Shown one piece after another: positions 1 to 5,342 of a stretch of DNA of 5,684 bases (positions are counted from its first letter, which is position 1; each line of letters opens with the position of its first letter). The DNA is from JBAZOJ01 sp041648755 (GTDB taxonomy: Bacteria > Planctomycetota > B143-G9), in the NCBI GenBank assembly GCA_041648755.1, contig JBAZOJ010000226.1:1-5684 (forward strand), given 5' to 3'. A program made the position numbers and the translations under genes. The notes beneath the pieces are model-generated. The model had not been told where the DNA came from and searched no databases. It saw only the letters and a program-made list of their open reading frames with translations.

Positions 1-124
1 AGGCCGGGCAGGGAGCGTCCTCGCCGGGCGCCGGGGAACAGGCACAAAGCAGCAAGCCAACCGATAGAACGGCTACAGCAAGTGCAATCAGTGGTGAGCG
101 GGTGAGGGTGCTTCCGGCAGGCAT
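1..124 (-). CDS. Lipoprotein, N-terminal part only (runs off left edge)
   Basis: The first 41 codons of a minus-strand gene are visible, starting at ATG 124-122. An excellent Shine-Dalgarno AGGAGGG (136-130) lies five bases upstream. The product begins with a basic/polar n-region (MPAGSTLTRS), then a hydrophobic run (PLIALAVAVLSVGLLL), then a lipobox-like L-C-A-C with Cys29 as the probable lipidated residue, followed by a Ser/Pro/Gly-rich stretch (SPAPGEDAPCPA). This is a signal peptidase II export signal, so the mature protein is expected to be membrane-anchored outside the cytoplasm. The function cannot be read because the rest lies outside the window. It is transcribed divergently from the AICAR transformylase gene and has its own promoter at 176-149. 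The reading was made directly from the reverse complement and contains no stop. Confidence 0.85.
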   Translation of the reverse strand, partial: MPAGSTLTRSPLIALAVAVLSVGLLLCACSPAPGEDAPCPA

Positions 125-148
125 GTTTTCCCTCCTGGGGCTCGTGGA

Positions 149-176
149 AGTGTAGCACGATTCCCCGGTTGGTCAA
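149..176 (-). promoter_or_regulatory. Sigma70-type promoter of the left-edge lipoprotein gene
   Basis: On the minus strand TTGACC (176-171) is separated by 16 bases from TACACT (154-149). These match the -35 and -10 consensus in 5 and 4 positions of 6. Transcription would begin near 142, giving a leader of about 18 bases that carries only the Shine-Dalgarno site. Confidence 0.65.
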
Positions 177-192
177 GAGAATCGGCACAAGA

Positions 193-220
193 TTGCGGGT
201 GGCTGCAATAAGGCTATAAT
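193..220 (+). promoter_or_regulatory. Promoter of the AICAR transformylase gene
   Basis: A perfect -10 hexamer TATAAT lies at 215-220. A weak -35 candidate, TTGCGG (193-198), sits 16 bases upstream. The predicted start of transcription is near 227, leaving a leader of only about 12 bases. I see no riboswitch or PurR-like palindrome in the 114-base divergent gap, although a purine-repressor site of unknown sequence cannot be excluded. Confidence 0.55.
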
Positions 221-228
221 CCGGTCTT

Positions 229-233
229 GGAGG
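229..233 (+). promoter_or_regulatory. Shine-Dalgarno site that fixes the start at ATG 239
   Basis: GGAGG lies five bases before ATG 239-241. A longer reading from TTG 227 would place the site inside the coding sequence and would itself have no Shine-Dalgarno, so ATG 239 is preferred. Confidence 0.8.
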
Positions 234-238
234 ACAAG

Positions 239-1525
239 ATGACCGACTTCACCAAGGCTTACCGGACGATAATGGACGATGACTTCCCACCCGAGGTGAC
301 CATTGACTTCGGAGGCCAGAAACTGCAATATCGCAAGCGCACCTGGAAACTGGAGGACGAGGGCCAGATAATCGAAAAGGGCCTTCGCTACGGCGAAAAC
401 CCAGGCCAGCAGGCCGCTCTGTATGAACTTGTCGGTGGGGCGCTGAACCTCGGCGGGGTGGAGTTCATCCGCCCCGGCAACTCATTGGTCTCCGGCATTT
501 CCGAGCAGGACCTGATCCAGTTCGGCAAGCACCCTGGCAAGATCAACCTCACCGACCTCGACAACGCACTGAACATCCTGCGCTACCTTGATGCAAAGCC
601 CTGTTGTGCGATTATGAAGCACAACAATCCGTCTGGTGTTGCATGGGGCTCGAACCCGGCCGAGGCGTACACGAGGGCATATTTCTCCGACCGGATTGCG
701 GCTTTCGGCGGATGCGTGGTCTTTAACCGGCCGGTGGATATTGCGGCGGCGAAGAGCGTTGCTGAACAGTATGCCGAGGTCGTCGCCGCCCCCGAATACG
801 AACAGGGCGCGGTGGCCATTCTGGCGAAGCGCAAGAACCTGCGCATCATCAGACTCCCCGGGATCGCGGATATCGCGCGATTTGCCCCCCTGAGATTTGT
901 GGACATAAAGAGCCTGATCGACGGCGGTATCGTGGTGCAGCAGAGCTTTTCCAATCGCATCCGAAGCGCTGCGGACTTCATCCCCGCGGAAGGTGTCAAA
1001 GACGGCAAGCCGATACACTGCAAGCGCGCTCCCACCGAGGCCGAACTGGACGACCTGGTGTTTGCATGGGCCGTGGAAGCTGGGGTGTCATCCAACAGCG
1101 TGCTCTATGTGAAGGACGGCGCAACGGTATCCATCGGCACCGGCGAGCAGGACCGGGTCGGGGTGACCAAGATCGCCATCGACAAGGCATATCTGAAATT
1201 CGCCGACACACTGATCTTCAAGCGTTTCAGTACTTCGATATTCGCTGTTGAACTGGAAATCAAGCGCGGCCTGCGGAAGGAATCGGACCTCGAAGACGCA
1301 TTGGCCGAAACACGAGCGGCGCGGGGAGGATTGAAAGGCTCGGTGATGGTGAGTGACGCGTTTTTCCCGTTCCGCGATTCGGTGGATATGGCGCTTGAAC
1401 AGGGAATTACTGCCATCGCCCAGCCGGGCGGCTCGCTGCGCGACTGGGAGTCCATCGAAGCGTGTAACGAGGCCGATCCGCCGGTGGCCATGGTGTACAC
1501 CGGGCAGCGGTCATTCAAGCATTAG
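239..1525 (+). CDS. purH: Phosphoribosylaminoimidazolecarboxamide (AICAR) formyltransferase, stand-alone form
   Basis: This cytosolic enzyme of purine synthesis transfers the formyl group of 10-formyltetrahydrofolate to AICAR, giving FAICAR, the penultimate step to IMP. The 428-residue product shows the AICAR-transformylase signatures in order: LRYGENPG (49-56), the catalytic Lys-His in KHNNPSGVA (127-135), GTGEQDRV (300-307), SDAFFPFRD (372-380), QPGGSLRD (395-402) and the C-terminal TGQRSFKH (421-428). The usual bifunctional PurH is about 510-530 residues with an N-terminal MGS-like IMP cyclohydrolase half. Here only about 48 residues precede the transformylase signature, so the cyclohydrolase half is absent and must be supplied elsewhere. 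The transformylase part is about 60 residues longer than in bifunctional PurH, with apparent extra sequence around 185-260 and 316-362. The Cys common in the KHxNPCG motif is Ser here. The symbol purH is used by homology to the C-terminal half only. The family is certain. Monofunctionality is inferred from the missing domain. Confidence 0.95.
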   Translation: MTDFTKAYRTIMDDDFPPEVTIDFGGQKLQYRKRTWKLEDEGQIIEKGLRYGENPGQQAALYELVGGALNLGGVEFIRPGNSLVSGISEQDLIQFGKHPGKINLTDLDNALNILRYLDAKPCCAIMKHNNPSGVAWGSNPAEAYTRAYFSDRIAAFGGCVVFNRPVDIAAAKSVAEQYAEVVAAPEYEQGAVAILAKRKNLRIIRLPGIADIARFAPLRFVDIKSLIDGGIVVQQSFSNRIRSAADFIPAEGVKDGKPIHCKRAPTEAELDDLVFAWAVEAGVSSNSVLYVKDGATVSIGTGEQDRVGVTKIAIDKAYLKFADTLIFKRFSTSIFAVELEIKRGLRKESDLEDALAETRAARGGLKGSVMVSDAFFPFRDSVDMALEQGITAIAQPGGSLRDWESIEACNEADPPVAMVYTGQRSFKH

Positions 1526-1532
1526 CGCGGGC

Positions 1533-1550
1533 GGAACGCCGTTCCTTCTT
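1533..1550 (+). terminator. Weak possible terminator after the AICAR transformylase gene
   Basis: GGAAC (1533-1537), loop GCC, GTTCC (1541-1545), then TTCTT. The stem is only five base pairs and the T tract is interrupted. An alternative stem GGCG-GAA-CGCC (1530-1540) overlaps it. It lies eight bases after the stop codon and just before the tRNA -35 box, a sensible position, but the structure is weak. Confidence 0.35.
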
Positions 1551-1552
1551 GA

Positions 1553-1580
1553 TTGACTTGGTTTTGCCGTATCCTATAAT
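1553..1580 (+). promoter_or_regulatory. Strong sigma70-type promoter of the tRNA gene
   Basis: TTGACT (1553-1558) is separated by 16 bases from a perfect TATAAT (1575-1580). Transcription should start near 1587, about 18 bases before the mature tRNA. The near-consensus boxes fit a stable-RNA gene. The GCGC just after the -10 box could act as a GC-rich discriminator, which is typical of stringently controlled promoters (inference). Confidence 0.8.
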
Positions 1581-1604
1581 GCGCAGGACTATGCACTCCA
1601 ACTC

Positions 1605-1695
1605 GGGGAGGTGGCAGAGTGGTCGAATGCGACGGCTTGCTAAGCCGTTGTACGGTTCGTCCGTACCGCGGGTTCGAATCCCGCCCTTCCCGCCA
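1605..1695 (+). tRNA. tRNA-Ser (anticodon GCT)
   Basis: A complete 91-base class II tRNA. The acceptor stem is GGGGAGG (1605-1611) with CCTTCCC (1685-1691), containing one G-U pair. The D arm follows. The anticodon stem ACGGC/GCCGT flanks loop TTGCTAA with anticodon GCT, reading AGC and AGT serine codons. A long variable arm has a six-pair stem GTACGG/CCGTAC, the hallmark of serine tRNA. The T arm is GCGGG-TTCGAAT-CCCGC (1668-1684). The discriminator base is G1692 and CCA is encoded at 1693-1695. It has its own promoter and terminator, so it is a single-gene unit. I see no integrase or duplicated tRNA 3' end nearby, so nothing suggests an integrated element at this tRNA. Confidence 0.97.
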
Positions 1696-1703
1696 GAGAA
1701 AAC

Positions 1704-1733
1704 AAACCCCGCCGGGCGGCGGGGTTTTCGTTT
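1704..1733 (+). terminator. Rho-independent terminator of tRNA-Ser, probably bidirectional
   Basis: A perfect ten-pair stem AAACCCCGCC (1704-1713) / GGCGGGGTTT (1718-1727) closes loop GGGC and is followed by TTTTCGTTT. It begins eight bases after the tRNA CCA end. On the minus strand the same hairpin is followed by a T-rich tract, GTTTTC, so it may also stop transcripts arriving from the mutS2-CAP unit, whose last stop codon is about 245 bases away. Confidence 0.9.
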
Positions 1734-1764
1734 GATGAGCGGAGAAGACGAGGAGAAGAAGGTT

Positions 1765-1834
1765 TTACCACAGAGGACTCAGAGGTTCGCAGAGGAAGAG
1801 AGGCATTTTGCGAGGCTCAAAGACGCAGAATTTG
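1765..1834. repeat. Degenerate A/G-rich short-period repeat patch (CAGAGG units)
   Basis: CAGAGG occurs at 1771, 1780 and 1790, with a degraded AGAGAGG at 1797-1803, giving a period of about 9-10 bases. It is followed by CAAAGACGCAGAA (1818-1830). The wording ACCACAGAGGACTCAGAGG resembles the CCACAGAGGACACAGAG-type dispersed intergenic sequence I recall from several environmental bacterial phyla. That likeness is from memory and not from a search. The copies are imperfect, short and without unique spacers, so this is not a CRISPR array. Confidence 0.55.
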
Positions 1835-1845
1835 TCCGCGAATGA

Positions 1846-1863
1846 CCGCTTCGGCGGCGAAGC
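1846..1863. other. Two overlapping, mutually exclusive small hairpins
   Basis: CCGC-TTCG-GCGG (1846-1857) has a four-pair stem with a stable UUCG-type tetraloop. GCTTCG-GCGG-CGAAGC (1848-1863) has a six-pair stem. They share bases and cannot both form. Neither is followed by a T tract on either strand, so neither is a convincing terminator. This may be a remnant of the adjoining repeat. Confidence 0.3.
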
Positions 1864-1973
1864 CTTGAGAGACAACGCGAAATGAACCAAGAAGATGATC
1901 TCTTCGCGGCCAAAGAGACGGAACGCTGCTTTTTTCCATGAACCCCACGAAGCGAACCCGATCAGTCTGAACG

Positions 1974-3362
1974 CTATTCTCTTACCCTTCTGTCCTCTGC
2001 CGCTCCGGTCTTGAAAGACCAGACGTAGCCAAAGTCCTTGTTCTGGATGGTGTACTTGAGCACTGCGGTGAACACAGTGTTGGGCTTGAGCGCGGTGTAA
2101 GGAGCAAGGATGATCAGGCCATCGTTGAAACCGTAGAGGCTTGCGCTTCTGCCGGGATGGGTCAGTTCGCCCTTGACCTTGCGGCCGGACTCGTCGGTAA
2201 CGTCAAGGGAATAGGTGCCGACGCCGACATACTCAGCGCCGATTATCTTGGCCATAATGCACTGGCCGAGTTCCGCCCCGGTGTCTTTCTGCCTGCCAAA
2301 TAGCGGCATTGGTATCTCGCCCCATTGAGTGAACGCGCACCAGGTATTCTTCATTCCCTGCGACGGGAACACCCATTCGGTGGGGAGTGGCGCTTCGCCC
2401 TCGAAGTGAGTGCGGCAGTCCACGGCGAAGTAAGTCTTGTAGAAGGCCATCCCGCTGCCTGTCAACTGTGGGGCAACCATGCGGGAAGTATGATAGGCGG
2501 TCTGGTAGAGCCCCAGGATGGATGATTTGGAGTCCGGGTGGCCGGAAGCGAGGTTCGAGTGCATGCCGCCATAGGCACCGTCCTCGGTGTAGCCCGCGCG
2601 CCCAGGCACTTCCTCATGGCTAAGAGCGCCGACCGTGCAGCAGTAGATGCAATGTTTCATGCACTTCTCCGCGATCGCGTCATCCCATTTCAGAGGTCCT
2701 GCGCCCGAGCGTTGCCTAAGGTAGTTAAACAGCGCCCAACCTTCGTTGAGGTCGTTATCGCGCCCGCTCCGAGGGAAAGCAATAGGCCGGGTATAGAGCG
2801 TCGCGGCGGCGCCCTCCCCCACCACCTGCACCGAGTAATCGGTAGTCTCGCTCCACATCTCGCCGTTGAACGGAAGCAACGAGGATGAATCGGGGCCGCA
2901 GAAGGCATCCGTCGCCTCTCCAACCACGCCGTTCATATCCAGATCCACGATGCAGATATCCTTGTTATCCAAGCTGACGGTGAGCCCGTAATGCGGGGTC
3001 CAGTACATTCGGCCGGAGGGCTCGCGGGAGATCATGATCGAGTACTTGGGTGTGCCCGTACCGAAGTCAATCTTCGCGGGGAATTTCTTGAACTTGTAAG
3101 GGGTATTCAGAACGTTGATTTCGCAACCGTCGGGCTTCACCACAACGGTGAAATCAATTCCCCAGGCCTGAAAAGTCCCATCGGCCAGTTCGTGCTCGGG
3201 CTTGAATGTGAGGCTGCGGACAGGGAATTGGGCTGACAACGGGCCAAGGGTGGACTTCCGCTTTGTCCATCCCGCGAGCGGGTCGGCGTTTTCCGCGCCA
3301 GTGGTGTATGCGGAGAGCAGAAGGCAGACTGCTATGAAAGTGGTCAGGCGACGATTTGCCAC
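1974..3362 (-). CDS. Secreted CAP-superfamily (SCP/PR1-like) protein with C-terminal Ig-like domain
   Basis: A 462-residue exported protein of unknown role. Residues 1-23 form a Sec signal peptide (MANRR, then a hydrophobic core, probable cleavage after TGA23). Residues 30-195 are a probable beta-rich domain containing an Asp/Asn-rich, possibly calcium-binding stretch DLDMNG (140-145) with Asp152. The CAP domain spans about 203-320: LNEGWALFNYLRQRSGAGPLKWDD (cf. the family's xxxNxxRxxxGxxPLxWxxxL), SHEE (248-251), HSNLA (268-272) and YHTSRMVAPQL (290-300). His249 and His291 match the usual cavity histidines. One usual Glu (the GEN motif) appears replaced by Ser. The C-terminal 375-452 resembles an Ig-like domain (LKPNT, VWSFKTG). 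An odd cysteine cluster, C234-x3-C238-x2-C241-C242, lies on the second CAP helix. The GTG start at 3362 is supported by GGGAGG. It follows mutS2 by 62 bases. The family call is firm and the function unknown. Confidence 0.85.
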   Translation of the reverse strand: MANRRLTTFIAVCLLLSAYTTGAENADPLAGWTKRKSTLGPLSAQFPVRSLTFKPEHELADGTFQAWGIDFTVVVKPDGCEINVLNTPYKFKKFPAKIDFGTGTPKYSIMISREPSGRMYWTPHYGLTVSLDNKDICIVDLDMNGVVGEATDAFCGPDSSSLLPFNGEMWSETTDYSVQVVGEGAAATLYTRPIAFPRSGRDNDLNEGWALFNYLRQRSGAGPLKWDDAIAEKCMKHCIYCCTVGALSHEEVPGRAGYTEDGAYGGMHSNLASGHPDSKSSILGLYQTAYHTSRMVAPQLTGSGMAFYKTYFAVDCRTHFEGEAPLPTEWVFPSQGMKNTWCAFTQWGEIPMPLFGRQKDTGAELGQCIMAKIIGAEYVGVGTYSLDVTDESGRKVKGELTHPGRSASLYGFNDGLIILAPYTALKPNTVFTAVLKYTIQNKDFGYVWSFKTGAAEDRRVRE

Positions 3363-3367
3363 GAATT

Positions 3368-3373
3368 CCTCCC
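3368..3373 (-). promoter_or_regulatory. Shine-Dalgarno site supporting the GTG start of the CAP gene
   Basis: On the minus strand GGGAGG is followed by five bases (AATTC) and then GTG (3362-3360). No ATG near the site would give a complete signal peptide, so the GTG start is preferred. Confidence 0.8.
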
Positions 3374-3380
3374 GACCTGC

Positions 3381-3408
3381 CGGTCAAAGATAAGACGCAG
3401 AAGAACGC
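3381..3408. repeat. Small copy related to the 1765-1834 repeat wording
   Basis: AAGACGCAGAA (3392-3402) repeats exactly the 11 bases at 1820-1830, and both are preceded by CAAAG- or CAAAGAT-like bases. Both copies lie in non-coding DNA flanking the CAP gene. An 11-base match alone could be chance. Its purine-rich wording and intergenic position make a shared origin plausible. Confidence 0.35.
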
Positions 3409-3424
3409 GCTTTTGTCGCCCGCG

Positions 3425-5335
3425 CTACCGGGGAGGTTCCAGATCCGCGACCGGTATGGAAAGCGATTTCCCATGAACAGAGACCGCGGCAATGCCCTTG
3501 CGGCTATTGACCTTCTCGACTACCCCGTTCGCCCGCAGCGCTCGCACGTACACGGGATCGCCAACCTTAAAAACAGGTTTCCTGTTGGATTCGCGTATCG
3601 AAACCGCCTCCGCCATCTTCCGCCATTCCTCTTTGAACTCCTCAGCCTCCTGATGCAGATCCTCGGCCTCGCGCCTGAGTTTCCGCGTGGTCGCGGAATC
3701 GGACTCCAGTTCACGCCGCAGTTGCTGCATCTCATCCCAGAGCTGGCGTTCCTGCGCGGCGGACGTCTCCACAAATTCCCTGCTGCGCTGGATAATTCTC
3801 TCGGGCATCCCGAGCCTCGACGCAACCTGGAGAGCCTTGGACTCGCCTGCCTCGCCCACTGTAAGGTGATAGGTCGGGCGGAGATTGGCCAGCGAGAACT
3901 CCATGCTTGCGTTCTGTATGCGCTTATCGGCAAAGGCAAGCTGCTTCAGCGAGCCGATGTGCGTAGTAATAGCCGACAATGACCCGCGTGCAACGAGTTC
4001 CTCGATTATCGCCCTGCCCAATGCGGCGCCTTCGGCAGGATCCGTTCCCGAGCCGAGTTCATCGAGCAGCACGAGACTCGCGGGAGTAACCGTCTTGAGT
4101 ATCTCGACGATGCGGCCGATGTGAGAGGAGAAGGTTGAGAGGTTCTGCTCGATGGACTGTTCGTCACCGATATCCGCGTACACGGCATCGAGAAGGGGGA
4201 CGTATGCCTCGGCCGCAGGAACTGGCAGACCGGACAGTGCCATCAGAGAGATCAGCCCGATTGTCTTCAGTGAGACAGTCTTGCCGCCGGTGTTCGGCCC
4301 CGTTACGACAAGCACGGAGAAATCCGACCCCAGCGTAAGGGACATCGGAACTACCGGCTCGGGCTCGTTGCCCTGTCGGCATTCACGCAGATAACGATCC
4401 ACGAGCAGCGGATGGCGGGCATCCTTGAGGCTCAAGGCTTGCGACCCGCCAACCCAGGGCGCGGTGCATTCGTAAGTTGTCGCGAACCGGGTGCAGGCGA
4501 GAAGGAAGTCGAGGTAGGCGATTGCCGCGAAGAACTGTTCCAGGTCCACGGAACGCCGGGAAACGGCCCCCGCAAGAACCGACAGGAGGCGGCGCTCTTC
4601 AGCGCGTTCGGCAGCTTTTTCCCTGATGAGATCGTTTGTGGGTTCGACTATCGCTTCGGGCTCGATATATGCGGTTGCCCCGGAGTCGCTGCTGTAGTGG
4701 TAAATCCCGGAAACGCGCGAGCGGAATTCCGATTTCACGGCAAGCACATACCTCTCGCCGGAGAAAGTGGGTTCAGGGAACTGGAGCATCCTGCGAAACT
4801 CATGACCGCGAGTAATGCGGCGCAGCTTGCCGGAGATCTGGCCGTCGAGATCCTCGATATGTCTTCGGATACGCGAAATCTCCGGCGAAGCGGTATCGCG
4901 AATCTGGTCCCGGTTGTCAACCACGGCGTCGAGGATGTCGCACAGTTCCGCAACTCGCGGAATGGAACGGCAGAACTGGAGAACGCCGGGTACTTCATCT
5001 CCCTTGCCGTGGAAGAACTTGACCGCCTTCTCGCCGGTCTTGAGCGAGTCATGCAGAGACCGGAATGAAGAAGCTCCGACCTGGGCGCCGACAGCGCAGG
5101 CCTTCAGGATTCCGGAGGGAGGATGGAAACCCGCCAGTGACGGGATAGCGGCCGCGTGGGCCAGAGACAGCAGTTCGACCAGATGGGACAATCGTTCCTT
5201 GATGGCTGACAAAGCGGACATCGGACGAACGCGCTGGGCAAAAGTTTTGCCTTCTTCCGTCTCGCAGAGCGTCGCAAGAAGGTCGAGCACTTCCGGAAAT
5301 TCGAGGGCTTCAAGCCAGTCTTTTCTCTGTCTCAC
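3425..5335 (-). CDS. mutS2: MutS2-family ATPase lacking the Smr domain
   Basis: MutS2 proteins are MutS-like dimeric ATPases linked to suppression of recombination and, in Bacillus, to sensing and splitting collided ribosomes. The 636-residue product opens with the family start (LEALEFPEVLDLLATL, 8-23). It contains the core/clamp region with SSDSGATAYIEP (215-226), then Walker A GPNTGGKT (346-353), the DIGDEQSIEQNLSTFSSH signature (388-405), Walker B with LLDELGSGTDP (423-433) and TTH (457-459). A charged coiled coil follows (about 523-580), then a KOW/SH3-like segment (588-634). The usual length is about 760-800 residues, ending in an Smr nuclease domain. Here a stop (TAG 3427-3425) falls right after VADLEPPR. 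All ATPase motifs are intact, so this is not a decayed gene. It starts at GTG 5335 without a Shine-Dalgarno and probably leads an operon with the CAP gene. Confidence 0.95.
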   Translation of the reverse strand: MRQRKDWLEALEFPEVLDLLATLCETEEGKTFAQRVRPMSALSAIKERLSHLVELLSLAHAAAIPSLAGFHPPSGILKACAVGAQVGASSFRSLHDSLKTGEKAVKFFHGKGDEVPGVLQFCRSIPRVAELCDILDAVVDNRDQIRDTASPEISRIRRHIEDLDGQISGKLRRITRGHEFRRMLQFPEPTFSGERYVLAVKSEFRSRVSGIYHYSSDSGATAYIEPEAIVEPTNDLIREKAAERAEERRLLSVLAGAVSRRSVDLEQFFAAIAYLDFLLACTRFATTYECTAPWVGGSQALSLKDARHPLLVDRYLRECRQGNEPEPVVPMSLTLGSDFSVLVVTGPNTGGKTVSLKTIGLISLMALSGLPVPAAEAYVPLLDAVYADIGDEQSIEQNLSTFSSHIGRIVEILKTVTPASLVLLDELGSGTDPAEGAALGRAIIEELVARGSLSAITTHIGSLKQLAFADKRIQNASMEFSLANLRPTYHLTVGEAGESKALQVASRLGMPERIIQRSREFVETSAAQERQLWDEMQQLRRELESDSATTRKLRREAEDLHQEAEEFKEEWRKMAEAVSIRESNRKPVFKVGDPVYVRALRANGVVEKVNSRKGIAAVSVHGKSLSIPVADLEPPR

Positions 5336-5342
5336 GGTAGGT

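Larger units (their letters stand above)
1734..1973. other. Non-coding convergent intergenic region
   Basis: These 240 bases separate the plus-strand tRNA unit from the minus-strand mutS2-CAP unit. I find no gene with a supported start, ribosome site or recognisable product. The left half contains a purine-rich repeat patch (1765-1834) and two overlapping small hairpins (1846-1863). The remainder, about 1864-1973, has related CAAAGA/GACGGAA wording (around 1910-1925) but no clear structure. I see no separate terminator for the CAP gene here. Confidence 0.6.

Noticed and set aside
227..238. TTG at 227 as the start of the AICAR transformylase
   Set aside because: It would overlap the GGAGG site that serves ATG 239, has no Shine-Dalgarno of its own, and coincides with the predicted transcription start.
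482..1018. A 178-codon minus-strand open frame inside the AICAR transformylase gene
   Set aside because: It is antisense to a gene with clear family motifs, has no ribosome site or recognisable domain, and is the kind of open frame that GC-rich coding DNA produces by chance.
1605..1695. tRNA-Ser as an integration site for a genomic island
   Set aside because: No integrase, no repeated tRNA 3' end and no change in gene style is seen downstream within the window.
1771..1803. Short CAGAGG repeats as a CRISPR array
   Set aside because: The units are six bases with 3-4-base gaps and no spacers, and no cas gene is present.
1549..1845. A 98-codon plus-strand open frame from before to after the tRNA
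   Set aside because: It runs through the tRNA promoter, the tRNA-Ser and its terminator, so it cannot be a sensible gene.
3363..3424. A frameshift hiding an Smr domain after mutS2
   Set aside because: Only 62 bases separate the stop from the next gene's start, far too short for Smr, and none of the three frames shows Smr-like LDLRG or HGxGxG wording.
3356..3982. A 208-codon plus-strand open frame opposite the 3' part of mutS2
   Set aside because: The opposite strand encodes conserved MutS2 sequence. This frame has no Shine-Dalgarno or known domain.
4412..5068. A 218-codon plus-strand open frame opposite the N-terminal half of mutS2
   Set aside because: It is a shadow of conserved coding sequence, with no supporting start signal.
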